From contig JAHREC010000016.1 in the NCBI GenBank assembly GCA_020081605.1, positions 248,001 through 312,000 of the forward strand: DNA of 64,000 nt, written 5' to 3'. Position numbers and translations under genes: made by a program. Under the pieces are notes generated by a model. It made no database searches. It was given only the letters and a program-made list of their open reading frames with translations, and was not told the origin of the DNA. The stretch's first letter is position 1; each line of letters opens with the position of its first letter. Positions 23,253 through 35,031 of this stretch are shown piece after piece. The DNA comes from Albifimbria verrucaria (taxonomy: Eukaryota; Ascomycota; Sordariomycetes; Hypocreales; Stachybotryaceae).

Positions 23253-24646
23253 ATGCTGGCTGATTCAGTTAGAAGACATGTCCCCAAAAGCGCCGTGAGA
23301 AAAAAGTAGCCATAAGAAACTATGGCAGTTCTGTCAACGAGCTTGAGGCATGTCAAGCCTCCACGGGTGAGGAGGTTGAGTCTCCTCCGAACGGAGGCTA
23401 CGTATGGGTTTGTACAGCAGCAGCCGCAATCATCAATATGCATTCCTGGGGCTTTAGCTCAGCCTACTCTGTCTTCTTAGCTCACTAAATTAAAAACCAG
23501 TCGTTCCCAAAAGCAACAACTCTAGAGTATGCTTTTGTTGGTAGCCTCAGTCTCACCTGTCTCTTTCTCATCTTGCCTATCGCCACCATGTCTGTCAGCA
23601 TGTATGGCATTAAACCAACGATGCTAGCAGGAATGCTTCTCGAGGCTTCCAGCCTTGTTTGCGCTAGCTTCGCTTCCAAAGTATGGCACCTTTTCTTGAC
23701 TCAAGGCGTTCTACTTGGATTTGGGCTCGGACTTCTTTTCATTCCAACAGCTGCTGTTGTTCCACAATGGTTTACCACTAAACGCTCTTTAGCCAGTGGC
23801 ATCTCACTGGCTGGCGCTGCATTTGGAGGAACGGTATATTCATTGGCTGCTGGCGCCATGATTAGGAACATGAATCTCCACTGGGCTCTCAGAATTCTCG
23901 GCATTTTGGCTATCGTTGTCAATACGTGTATGATTTTTATTATTCGAGACCACAGCAAGCCTGTAAGGGCCATTCGTGCGCCCTTCAAATGTGAGCTTTT
24001 CAGATCTGGAGGATTTTGGTCATTACTCGGATTTGGATTCTTCACGACGTTGGGATATTTTATTCTCATCTTCACTCTCGCCAACTTCGCCATCCACCTT
24101 GGGTTGACTTCTGCCCAAGCCGCTACAGTCAGTGCAATATTCAATTTGGGACAGACTGTGGGACGCCCATTCGTTGGATACCTCAGTGATAATTTCGGGC
24201 GTATCAACATGGCCGCGTCTATGACTTTGATAGCAGGAGCTTTGCCCCTTATTATGTGGTCAAACACTCATTCATACGCTATATTGATCGCGTTCGCGAT
24301 GTTGGAAGGTATTGTCGGTGGCACTTTCTGGGCAGCGATTGTACCTCTTATGATCGAGGCTGTTGGGACAGCGGATCTTGCTTTCGGTCTCACACCCATG
24401 TGGCTGAGTCTGGCACTTCCCTGTACCTTCAGTGAAGCTATCGCGTTGTCCTTTGTCAAAGACTCGAATTCTTATCTGGGCACTCAATTGTTCACTGGAC
24501 TGACGTACATTGCTGCAGCAGGCTGTCTGTTGTTGTTCCGTGGGTGGAAGATTAATGAGCTTGAGTTGACAAGGGAAACCATTGCTGACGCCTCATTTCG
24601 AATCGACGCATCACTTTCACCAGATAAAAAGGCCGGACCGAGTTAA
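23253..24646 (+). CDS. MFS monocarboxylate-transporter-like (SLC16/MCH-type) protein, with an in-frame stop
   Basis: The protein has about 465 residues: a hydrophilic N-terminus, then PPNGGYVWVCTAAAAIINMH at TM1, typical of fungal MCT-like porters, and twelve membrane segments. Landmarks are TMSVSMYGIKPTMLAGMLLE, PQWFTTKRSLASGISLAGAA, the loop GRPFVGYLSDNFGRIN (MFS motif A after TM8), and GIVGGTFWAAIVPLM. The run at 23300-23305 is one base short; adding it joins the start at 23253 to the main frame. TAA at 23486-23488 then lies inside TM1-TM2 (after FLAH) with the same frame continuing on both sides. That is a true nonsense change or a substitution error, so function is uncertain. The family moves short monocarboxylates with H+. 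It is divergent from the nitronate monooxygenase. Confidence 0.78.
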
Positions 24647-24853
24647 CGGGGGTATCAAATGGGCAACCCATATAATGATGCTTAGTTTCAGAAGGGCCAA
24701 GGTCTAGTAACATGCTGGTCCTTTAAAGGTTTACTAAAACTATGTCAATCTATTTATTCATTCCGCTTGACAGTGTCTTGTCTCAGCTTGCCCATCACTC
24801 GATCTCATCAAATCATTCCAAGTCATTTTGGATTTTTTCAAGAAGTGACTGTA

Positions 24854-26016
24854 TCAGTTTGCTTGTTTGGAAGCAGCTGAAGAATCTTTTCGGCTCGACG
24901 CTCCGAGGGCAGAAATTTGCTGGTAACCCCCTTGTGGTGGCGGCAGCGCTTTATTACATGTTCGGCTGGCACAGCAGCCTTCATGTCCATCCTCATGTAT
25001 CCGCTCCTGTCGGGCAACAAATGAATCACACAGCTGTACGAGTTGTTCAACCTCAGTGCGAAGCAATACTTTAAACAAAGGCCAGGATTGTTGTCGCTCT
25101 AATTGCAGCTCTAGGAGGCGCTCACTGGAACTCTGTGACCCAATGTAGATTTGCGTGGGATGGATTTCATTTGGAGACATGAGAACGCGTTCCTTTTGGT
25201 CGGCGATGAAAGATTCATATGATGAAACGATGTCCATCATCACCGCTCCGAACAGAAGCACATTTCCTGCCACTTCACTCGGTGGGCCATGTTTATCACA
25301 GCAGTTCTGGCAATCCAGCACCTGCTGTGCTAAATCTTTAGACTTTCGGTTTTGATCCATGAACTGTGATAGCTCTTCCATGCTGCTCTGCCTGTGGCTC
25401 AAACGTTGCTGGACCAATTGTCCACATTGGCATTGCACGCTCAAACTTGAATCGGCATTGTAAGAAGGCAGTTGGGAGTCGGGATAGGCTTGATTGGGCA
25501 TCTCAGATAGTTGATTTGTGAATGAGGCCTCTTGTGGATGGTTATCATTTAATACGCCCCCATTGCGGCAATGTCGGACCATGAGAATTCAAGGGAGGTG
25601 TTGGAAATCCAGGCCTTTCCGTGGCCAACGCGTCATATTCTATAGCGTTCTCAAAGGCACCAGAAGGCATGAGACTATCATCTCGGCAAGGACTGGCGCG
25701 GCAGATTCTGCTGAATTCCTGCGAGTGAAGCCGCGAACTCGAGCTTAGACTTGATGGCGAGGCACGAGGTCGAAATGATGGGCGACCAATTGGTCGGGAT
25801 GGAGAATAACGGCATGATAGACCAAGCCGCTGACAACGACTACAGGGCAATTCACCAGAGCATTTAATCTTGCGCCTTCCTACTTGTTACGAGTCTATGG
25901 TTAGCACTTGCAACCACTCATACTTGGCGACAATGTGAGCGGGCGCACGTACTACAAGGGTCACATGTCTTGCGTAAGTGGTTGGAGGAAGGCCCACGGG
26001 ATGACTCAGTCTCCAT
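24854..26016 (-). CDS. Zn2Cys6 transcription factor (AflR-like layout)
   Basis: Exon 1 is 26016-25953 and exon 2 is 25879-24854, with a 73-nt phase-1 intron inside the zinc cluster; its usual acceptor (AAGTAG) gives TCDPCRRRKIKC. The complete binuclear cluster is C-x2-C-x6-C-x5-C-x2-C-x6-C at residues 18-44, followed by a Ser/Pro-rich linker (SPSRPIGRPSFRPRASP). The rest, about 390 residues in all, is helical with VQCQCGQLVQQRL, VLDCQNCCDKHG and MMDIVSSYESFI, reminiscent of the C-terminal domain of AflR-type regulators. The run at 25557-25561 is one base short; repair fuses the two halves. It is a nuclear activator or repressor binding CGG half-sites, probably of the adjacent divergent nitronate monooxygenase/transporter pair. 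It is convergent with the transporter. Confidence 0.82.
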
Positions 26017-26965
26017 ATTCTATCAAAGAGAAAAGAAGACGAAGAAAGAATTAAAACAAAAAAAAAAAAGTAAGGCAACGAAGGAGCCGAGTGACTTGCT
26101 GGGAGCGTAGCGATAAGAGTCCGCACTTTGGCGAGATGTAATCAGTCAGTCATGTCTGGTTTGAATGTGAAAAACAGAACTAGGATGAGTGGGACATGCT
26201 TGAAAAGTCACCGTCCCTGCAGGTGCGGAAAGTTTTTAGCCTGGAAAAATATTACATTCCGCTACTAGTGAATTTCTAGACTAGTCTAGACTGGTAGAGG
26301 CCTGGGGTGCGGAATGCACAAGCCTCATTAACAATGGGGAGTTCTCATGGATACCTCACCTTGTGCAAGATGTTTAGAATGCGATGGATGAAGATGAAAA
26401 ACGGTGACAAAAGATGCATTGAGAGAACTGAATTCTCATAGCTGAGAAGTATGGAGTAACCACTTCTTTCGTGAAAAAGCATGGCATACCGTTTTACGCA
26501 ATGCAAGTAGTGGACTTTGTTCCGTTCTTCTTGAAACTTTGATGCACTTCTATGGAATCCTGGTCTATATTTATGAGTAGGTTGGTGTGCGTATCGTGAA
26601 ACGCAGCTGACAGACATCTTCGTCGACCACGATGTGATCATCTCACCTGGTACAATCTAGCCGGGGAGTATGGCTGGTTCAGTATCACTCTTACTGCAGA
26701 GCGGGCTACGTCGAAGGAGGGTCTTCGTCGCATTTGGAGAGCTTTGGTGGAAACTGAAGTCGCAACCTGGGAGAGTGCTCCATAAGTACAATTGTTGACT
26801 GAATATTGCCCATAGCCCGAATTTTTCATCCCATAACGAGGTATATACTCGTGTAACTGGCTGTATATTCTCCGATCTTGTGGTTTGGAGTGATAATTGC
26901 TCGGGTCCCAAATTTTGCATCTAGAAGCGTTGAAATTCCATCTCATCGCTCGCTAAGCTGTGATT
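26017..26965. other. Intergenic with an unassigned minus-strand open frame
   Basis: This region contains the regulator's promoter, including a 12-A tract at 26058-26069. A minus-strand frame of 102 codons at 26946-26638 ends at a plausible GTGAGA splice donor after a Gln codon and could continue in the frame around 26641-26345. No domain was recognised, so it is not called as a gene. Confidence 0.3.
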
Positions 26966-28833
26966 TCACTGCAAGACCATTGCTGTCAGAATCAGAGCCA
27001 GGAAGAATCTTTGTATTCCTATTGTAATGATACTGATATGGGCGCGAGGTCTGTCATGCATCCGACTTTCATGATTTGGAGCAGCATGCTCCACCCCAGA
27101 AGAGCATCCAGCGAATTTCGGCGCCTGTGATACATCCGACCTACAGAAACACGATCGGTCCACTGGAACATCGGCACCTGCTTTAGCGAGTCGCAGGGCG
27201 GGCTCAATAACAGCCGCCTCCGTTTTCCTATACATACGAATCAGGCATTCGTGATAGCCTTGCAGAGCCCACACATTGTTGGGATGGCGACGGGCCCGGA
27301 TTAACGTTTCGTCAAATCCCAAATCCGCTGCATAAATAGCAGCTGCTTCTTGGACGCGGCCTTGCTCGAGAAGGAGTGCCGCATATGCATGGCGAGGAGG
27401 CTGCATCCATGGCCAGGGCTCGTTATAGGGCAAAGAGTCATCCAAGCGGATGCATTCCTGCAAACTCTTGAATGCTACTTCATACTCACCACGGCGGTAC
27501 TCGATTTCCCCGTCCAACATTTTCATTGCAATAGCCATTATTTGCTCTGCAGTGCTGAGATAAGCCTTTCGACTTTTAGGAACCAAAGCTACAGCCGTTT
27601 TGAAAAGTTCACGCTGTTCTTCAGCCATCTTGATGTTACCAGTGGCTGCATGAGCTACACCTTTGGCGTAATGGATAATGGCTGTAGTGAATGAGTAAAG
27701 CACTTGATCCTGGGGAAAAGGCAAATCGATGATTTCTTGCCACATGCCAAAGCGGATCAAGACATGTGCGCGAACACTCATGAAGTGCTCAATCCAATCG
27801 GCCATGGGAGGGATTCGATTCTGAGTACTTCTTCGGGCAAAGTGGACTCCATACGGTGCACGGCATCAAGAGCGGTTCTCTGCTGGCCGGCAAACATGCT
27901 TGCATAAATAAGAGCATGATAATTATGAAGCCGGTAGAACGTATAAAAGTTCATGGCACCCTTCTCCTGATAGAACTTTTCATCTGCACGTGTTGCTTCT
28001 TGGTTAGAAGCAATTGAACGGCGCCAGTCTCCCACCTGAGCATCGAGATGTGTCGGCATATGCAAAGCATGGCCACCGTCGGGAATAAGCGGCCTCAGTG
28101 CATCTGCTGCTCTGATGCCAAGTTCTGGCTCGGGAGACATCTCAATAAAATGAACATAGAAGTGAAGGAGGCCAGGGTGCTCCCAGGCTCCTGCATAATT
28201 ATTCAGTGCATTTTCTAAGACGTCCCTCACATGCAGAGTGTGAGCGTAGGACTGAGGCTTTCCAGTAAGCGAGTTCCACAGATCCCATGGGTTGAGTTGC
28301 ATCATCGAGTCAGCGTACAAGACAGAGATGTCTATATCATCATCGAAGTTGTCGTGGACCTCTTTCATCTTTCCTGCATACTTCTTGTTTTGCATGTTGA
28401 GTTTTTTGACGTCAGTGCCTGCCTCTGCGTGTTCGAACCGGACCATGATGGCACTGAGCAACGCTTGTTCTAGTGGAGTCACATGTATGGCTTTTGCTAC
28501 CTCAAGACCTCTGCGTGCAGCATGATGGCCACGGTCGACACATGTTACAAGGTCTTTGCTGTCAAATCGCTCCCAAGGCTTATTGTAGTTGGGGCCCAGA
28601 GAGTAGGCTAGACCCCAGTAGGCCATGGCGCAATCAGGGTCATGGGCAACAGCTTGTCGGAAGCAGTAGTGGCCTTCCTCATGATTGAAGATGTAAACCC
28701 ATGTGAGGCCACGGTTAAACCAAATTTGCGCCTCTGAAGATGAGGTGGTGATTTTGCGCTTATATTGGCCGAGATCAAAATACTTTTCGCTTGTTGCTAT
28801 AGGAGCAATGTCGACCCATGTAATTTCGGCCAT
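26966..28833 (-). CDS. TPR-repeat protein with conserved His/Cys signature (copy B)
   Basis: This is a paralogue of the gene at 19002-20715, collinear along its length: EAQIWFNRGLTWVYIFNHEE, HDPDCAMAYWGLAYSLGPNY, LLHFYVHFIEMSPEPELGI, GGHALHMPTHLDAQVGDWRR, NFYTFYRLHNYHALIYASM, MLDGEIEYRRGEYEVAF, NNVWALQGYHECLI and ADVPVDRSCFC. It has about 600 residues including a C-terminal tail of about 45 residues absent from copy A. The start at 28833 (MAEITWVD) matches the length of copy A; an in-frame ATG at 28908 would add 25 residues. The frame breaks at the run 27806-27808 (one base short) between LPP and MADWIEHF. The tail beyond SCFCR may be altered by another undetected shift. The function is unknown; with copy A it brackets the nitronate monooxygenase, transporter and regulator. 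Confidence 0.8.
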
Positions 28834-29878
28834 CTTCATGCTCAATGGTAATAATAGCGTCGCGTGATAGTATGTCCAGGTGTCGCTGACTGGCAGGCTA
28901 TTGCTCAAACATATATGAGAGTAACATCACTTTTCGTGCGATGTTGATAGAGGCAAGACCGAGGTATGCTACATGATAGGAAATTCTTATAACAACTGAA
29001 CTCTACACCGTAATTTATAATCCATGTGCGGAATGTACTAAATTGTAGACTATGAAGGGGCCGGTGACTTACTCCACTTTATTTGGGTTCGAAATCGAAA
29101 ACCCGCCGCGCGGGAAATATAGACAGTGATAGGTCCTACTACACTACTTCCTTACAACCGTGTATGTGAGGTTTATAACTTTCACAAAAGTTAAAATGCT
29201 CAAGAGACATTATCATCACTTTGGCCGTTTGTTGCTAAAATTTAGAGTCAAAGAATCATATTTGCATAAAAGCAAGACAAGAATGCCTACTGAATCTGCT
29301 GGCATAATTTTGGGTTAATACGTAGATAGTCGTGCTGCCCTCAATCCTGTATTGGTCCTATCCTTCGCTGTTGGTAAAGGCAAGAATTTCGTGCATATAT
29401 TGTTATCGATGGATGGGTAGGAGGACATATCCTTATCAAGTATAACCAACTTTCACACCTCGAGGTAGCGAGGAAGCTTCTCAAATCCAAACGAGAAGCC
29501 TAAATATGGGCGATCCTTTGCTGAGCTTTGCCTTTGTCGGATAACATTGAATTGTGACTCCAGAAAACTTACAGCCAATGGAACGATGGACTGGGAAGAC
29601 TGAATATTGGATATACATCCGAAGACAATAAATAAATCACCCAGCAACCCCATAAACATGTAGCTAAGTCAGGCTTGAAACATCCTAGCTCTTATCCTTA
29701 ACTGTGGTTGATAAGTTATACTCCTCTTCACTATCTAAGAACTCTACCTTGAGACTCCATATGCAGAACTTAATCACTGGACCTACGCATGTTATTAAAC
29801 CTTGGCCTTTTAATTCCACAGAAATGGTTATTCTCTCAATAGAATATGTATTGGCTATTATATTTTCGCCCGTTTTTA
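28834..29878. other. Intergenic, promoter of TPR copy B
   Basis: The region is A/T-leaning with no recognised gene. A 68-codon minus frame at 29659-29453 is not supported by any family feature. The left part is the upstream region of TPR copy B and the right part is downstream of the carboxylesterase. Confidence 0.4.
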
Positions 29879-31925
29879 TTAGCTACCAAAGACGACCAGC
29901 GCATTATTTATGAACCAATTAATTCCTTCTGCCCGGTGGATATCCCACTCAGCATGGCTGCCTTCTAGACTAAACACAATGTTCTGACCTAACCCTGCGC
30001 CCACTGTAGTATCGTACGCCGGCCAAGCAGCGTTCGTTCCATTGTCAAGATTTGGGTTCTGGCTTACGAAGAAGTTGATCCATGCTTTGTTCATTGTCTT
30101 GGAAAGCGCCTTTGCCTGGGTGATATATTCAGTGTCGTTGCCACCGAAAGGGTTTATAGCGTAGCCATTTCCGTTCAAGTTATTGAAGACGAACGCCACC
30201 TTTGTTTGTAGTTAGTTCTCTACGCATGAGACCAAATAGTTGCAAGCTTAGATAGATACCTACCTCGTGGAAATGTGTTGACCCGATGAGAGAGTTGCCG
30301 TGGACCTGCACGTCAAAGCGGTAAGAGTACGACTTGACGCCATGATCAGACCACGCCAAATTAGCTCGTCTACGCGCATAATGCATCCATCTGTGGCAAA
30401 ACTGTGTTAACTCGTGTCTGGACTCGCCTTGTACGGACAGGTATGGCATAGAGTATAACTTACAAGTCACCAAAGAATGCGGCTCCTCGCCGGAATTGCA
30501 GCCCAAGACTCTTTGCGTACTCGTCACCAGCTCTGATAATATGTGGCCACCTCTCCAAGCTTGGTATGCCGACACGTTGAATATTCGGGTAGAGGTACAT
30601 GACCTCATCCACCAGCTGATCAACCGTCTTGCCCGTGTTATTTGCAGCTTGAGGGGAATAACGTTCCGCAGGGCAAACCGCATGTCATCGTCGGAATTGA
30701 TCCCGGTGCTGTTAGGTCCCCTTTTCTGCCCAAAACTACCTGCGCCCTCGTCGGTATTAGTTCCGATGAGGATGGGGACCTTAGCAAACTCCCCACGAGC
30801 GAGCTGATTGTGGAAGTAATCGGCGAGAAAGTCGCCGTCTAGAACGGGCACCCAAGTACCGGGCCCATTGCCTGTGTAATTGAGTGCCCTGTTGATTTCC
30901 TGGAATGGAAGGCTACGAAGACAGCCAATTGAAGCCGCGGTACCAACCAAGTCGGCGCAGGTCGGGATGCGCTTGACGAGAGTATCGTATGTAACCTGCT
31001 GAGCCTCTGTGGCATTAAAGCCTCCAGGTTGACGCCAGATCCTGATTCAAATCATTTTAGCAGACAAACGGTATCTCTGAAATTTTACTTACGTTGATCC
31101 AAATCCCGACTGCGCAGCCACGCTTCGAAACAAGCCATCATGTCGACCCTTGTAAGCAAAGACCTGGGCAGTGACAGACTCTGCTCCTGCAGACTCGCCA
31201 AATATGGTGACGGCATCTTTATCGCCTCCAAATGCAGCAATGTTTTCATTTAGCCAGCGCAGAGCGAGGCGCTGATCACGGAATCCAATATTGGTCAAAC
31301 CCGCCTCCTGCGCCTCCTTTCCATTCAAGAAGCCAAAAACGGAGAGCCGATAGTTAAAACTCACCCCAATGATCGGCGTCCCCTGTGCAACTGAGTTCTC
31401 CACGAAGAAGCTCATGTTGTATCTCTTATCCGCAGATCCACCTTGTGTCAGGCCGCCACCGTGGATCCAGGCAGCGACAGGGAGCTTTGCATTTCTGGGA
31501 AGATCCGCTGGTCGGATCACGTTGATGAATAGGCAATCTTCAGACTCTTCGTACCCGATCTGATCTGCACCATAGCCATAGCAATGGCGTGGATATTCGG
31601 TGGCTGGTCGCTTGCCATTCCACGTCGAGTCTAAACTCTGAGCGACGGTGAATCGCTCCGGTTTCTGGAGGAATTGCAGTTAGGGTATAATATTCACCAC
31701 CTAGCACTCCACTTCGCTGTAACGTTCCGAGACCAAATATTCACTCACCTTGGCAAAGGGCATTCCAAGGAAAAAATCCTGGTTGAACTCGGGATTATGA
31801 ATGCCATAGTAGGTGCCGTTTTTGACAGTCGCCGTAGGCTTGCCATTGGAGTCACATGCCCGGCCATTCACGAGAGTCAACAGACCAAGACTCACGCTGG
31901 TGAGCAGGCGACTGGATAACATCAT
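29879..31925 (-). CDS. Secreted type-B carboxylesterase/lipase
   Basis: Five exons: 31925-31749, 31664-31093, 31041-30464, 30390-30264 and 30199-29879, with introns of 84, 51, 73 and 64 nt, all canonical. The protein has about 590 residues with an N-terminal signal peptide (LLTSVSLGLLTLVNG). The alpha/beta-hydrolase core of the Candida rugosa lipase/cholinesterase family is clear: SEDCLFINVIRP, AAWIHGGGLTQGG (oxyanion hole), the nucleophile elbow FGESAG (Ser about 217), the acid within NTDEGAGSF, and a terminal SHAEWDIH carrying the catalytic His. N-glycosylation sequons are present (NGT, NMS). Exon 3 has one lesion, the run 30653-30656 one base short; repair gives AANNTGKTVDQLVDEVMYLY. It would hydrolyse extracellular esters or lipids. 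It is intact otherwise. Confidence 0.88.
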
Positions 31926-33269
31926 TGTTGCCTCGAAGATTTAACAACTGAGACACCAAACTGTTGTCAACTCTGTAGCTCTTATAGCTCCCGCGGAGGG
32001 CAAACACCCAATACCCCACGTCACATCCATGGCAAAGGAATGAATGCGGGGAGAACCTGGAAGTTTTGCGGTTCCACTGGTTGCCAGGATCTGCTATTTT
32101 CTAACGGCTATAGCATAAACTACCTTCTTTATACAGCTTAGGGTTCCGGAAAATCAGGGCGAAATCTCCCATACAGGAACAAAAGTAGAACTGGGTTAGG
32201 ATAGGCTAAATTACAGCATGACCTTAGGTGCGGGTAAGAAAGGGAAGAGGAGAGTCTTGGTACTTACTATCTGAGTTGGACGCAGCATCTAGTTAAACAT
32301 CCTTTTTAAAAGTATCAGCATACCTTTTCTATTACTGAAGTTTTAGTATGTCCTCATCAAGTGTATGAAAGTATCAGTTGATAGTGGGAAGTTGTATGTG
32401 ATTTCTTTTTGAAACAAGATTTTGTTATTAAGCATGTTATCATGCCAGTTAAAGCAATGCCTACTGTGACACTTCCTGATTCTCCCAACGATAAACATTG
32501 ATCGACTCTATTGCTACATAATTTGAAGTTCTTATTAATTCTCGTCTCCCTTTTCTTTCTTTCATCTAAAGCTAGCAGTTAGTCTCCTATTGTTTGGAAG
32601 GGTGCATGTGCTATCCCCAGGGATACATTGAGATGTTCACTCGGTATATAGTGCTAAACCTTCTGGGGTCTCCTTATTTCAGCTTTTATGGCTACTTGGC
32701 CAACAATTTGATCCTTGGAATAGTATGTCCATGAGTAGCTGCATTATGCTATCTACTAGTTCCTCAATTGTGGCGTCAAACGTCCCTTTTCTTGCGATGG
32801 ATGGAAGGCAGTTTTGTTCATCCAGTGAATAATGCTACGGTATTGAATATCGAAGCTATTGACAACTGCATTATTGCAACTAATACGAACCCTCTTGGTG
32901 GCTGCAACTAGAAACAACGGAGGAATGGACCACTTTGAGTGCATTACTGAAGTTGAACAGAGGTACAATCCTTACTTGTAAGAGGATGTTTGAGTCGAAG
33001 GAACAAGGAAGGGTTCCGCTAAATGGAAAACGAAGACACGTAGTTGATGGAGTTGGAGATCAAGCTTCTCGGGCCATAAAAGTTGTATCTTGCGTTTTTT
33101 ATCTGTTCCTGTAATTTCTGTATACATAATGTCACGGTTGCTCTAACATTGTATTTTTGAGTTCATGAAATTCTTCTGCTTCCAAGAACACCAATCAAAT
33201 CAAAACAAACGATGTATTATTTGGAGTTGTATGTGGCAACAGGCAGTTTAAATGGCTGTACAACATCCA
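31926..33269. other. Intergenic, no gene recognised
   Basis: About 1.3 kb hold the carboxylesterase promoter (near 31926-32300) and the 3' flank of the permease. Only short unstructured frames are present. Confidence 0.4.
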
Positions 33270-35031
33270 CTAATAAACATAAAAGTTTGTTTCGTTGGGA
33301 TCCGCGGCTCTCTTCCTCTTATTGTGTCTGACTAACATGGTTCTCAAGAACCAAGTGAGCATAACAACACCACCAGAGAAGCAGAGGCTGGCGAGCCATG
33401 CAGGCAAATATCTCGGGCCGTCAGTCTTGGGCCATAAGTAAGGCATGTAGATTGATGCACAATTACCCAGACTGTTTGCAATGGCTAACGAGACCGATTT
33501 CTTCTCATTAGTTTGACCCAAGGTGGCGGAAACCCAGCCAAGCAGGATGTTGTTAATGCCAAATGAGAAGCCAACAAATAGGAAGATAGCGAAGTAACGA
33601 GCGCCGATGTGAAGCGTCGTCACAGAGATGATAAACCCACAGATTGCAATAGTCTTGCAAACGGTAATGTGCCACGTCCGCTCATTCCAGCGTCCAGAAG
33701 TCCAAGCCATTGCGACACCCAGAATTGCAGCGAGGATGTATGGTGGAGCTACAAGAGTAAGCGTGATAGTTCAGGTAAAACCCAAGGTCTCAACTACTGT
33801 AGGAAGAAAGTTTTGAAAACTGATGGAACATAGATGAAAGTTATAGGCAGCAACCAATACCCATGTGCGCCAATCAGACACCGACTCATAGAGACCTTTG
33901 ACAGTGCTTGTCCCTTCGCGCCGGTCTGTGGTGTCGGCATAGATTCGGCCATGAGCAAGTTGCCGTTGTTCAGGAGTGAGCCATCTTGTCTGCAGGGGGT
34001 GGTCAGGCAGGAAGTAGAAAGCCAAGATTGATGTCAGAATTGAAAGAGCCCTTGAATTATGAAAAGCCTACACAAGGAATGGATTTGTTAGAGGTTGTAT
34101 GTGGCTGGTGATGCAGCTTTCAAATTTTTCAGGAAGCTGGCGAAACTCACCATCTCCACCCAGCAAGTCCCATGGCGCCGTCAAGCCCAGAAAAGACACC
34201 CGCCGCAATAAGAGGAGAGAACGAACTGGCGAGCATGTTGGCAGTAAAGAAAAGTGACATTCGAGTTGCGACCTCCTTGCGGGTGTAAAACATGGAGATG
34301 AGGTACAAAGCTCCAGGATAGAACTAAATGAACTCAAGGTCAGTTTATGAACGTTATCGTTGGCTTGTTGAGAGCAATCATGCGCATGTCGCCTCCATTA
34401 AGAGGACTTACTGGAGCCTCCGTGATACCCAGCAGCAAGCGACAGACAACCATAGTTGCATAACTATTCGCTAGGTACGTGAGCAGGCTCACGATCGACC
34501 AAGCGAGGCAAAATCCAGCCATGTAGTAGGAAGGTCGAAGTCGGTTCAAAAGCATGTTTGATGGGATCTGGAAGGCGATGTATCTGATGCAGCGTCAATA
34601 ATTCCCTTCGACATAGCATGCTCGTCTGAGACTTACCCGACAAAGAGGATCGACACGCACGTATTGTACTGCGTACCAACCAAGCCCAGGTCCGTTTCGA
34701 GGTTGTTCAGTCTGGCGTTGACTATAGCGTTGCGATCGAGGTAATTGAACAAGTACATGAGCCATAATATCGGCTAAGCCAAGACTTAGTATACCATTGC
34801 GTCCTGGTGAAAAGAAAATCTTACAAGCATATATCGGTCAAGCCTCTTCACCAAAGCAATCTCGTACGGGTCGGTTTTAGCGTGCGAACCAAACTTGTCG
34901 ACTTTTTCTATGTTTGGCATCTTTTCGAATAGCTCGTTATTGGAGTGACCCCGGTGGTCAGGGGCAATTTCGTCTCCAGCGTCATGGGTGCTCCGGTTAT
35001 CAGGCTCCGTATTTGGGTTTTCGTTGGACAT
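33270..35031 (-). CDS. MFS permease of the ACS family (Dal5/allantoate-permease-like), with an in-frame stop
   Basis: Five exons: 35031-34825, 34773-34637, 34583-34412, 34323-34151 and 34067-33270, with introns of 51, 53, 88 and 83 nt. The protein has about 495 residues. The N-terminus is acidic and hydrophilic. ACS-family landmarks are YLFNYLDRNAIVNARL at TM1, GYIAFQIPSNMLLNRLRPS after TM2, GITEAPFYPGALYLISMFYT at TM4, the ARY..LFVGFSFGINN region and ANSLGNCASIYMPYLWP in the C-terminal half. The run 34049-34051 is one base short (IIQG joins ALSILTSILAF). TGA at 33773-33771 interrupts the frame after TLGFT while the same frame continues, so this is a substitution-type stop. The family carries allantoate, vitamins, organic anions or similar solutes into the cell. 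Confidence 0.82.

Noticed and set aside
29084..29110. GGGTTCGAAATC resembling a tRNA B box
   Set aside because: No matching A box, acceptor stem or cloverleaf could be formed around it.
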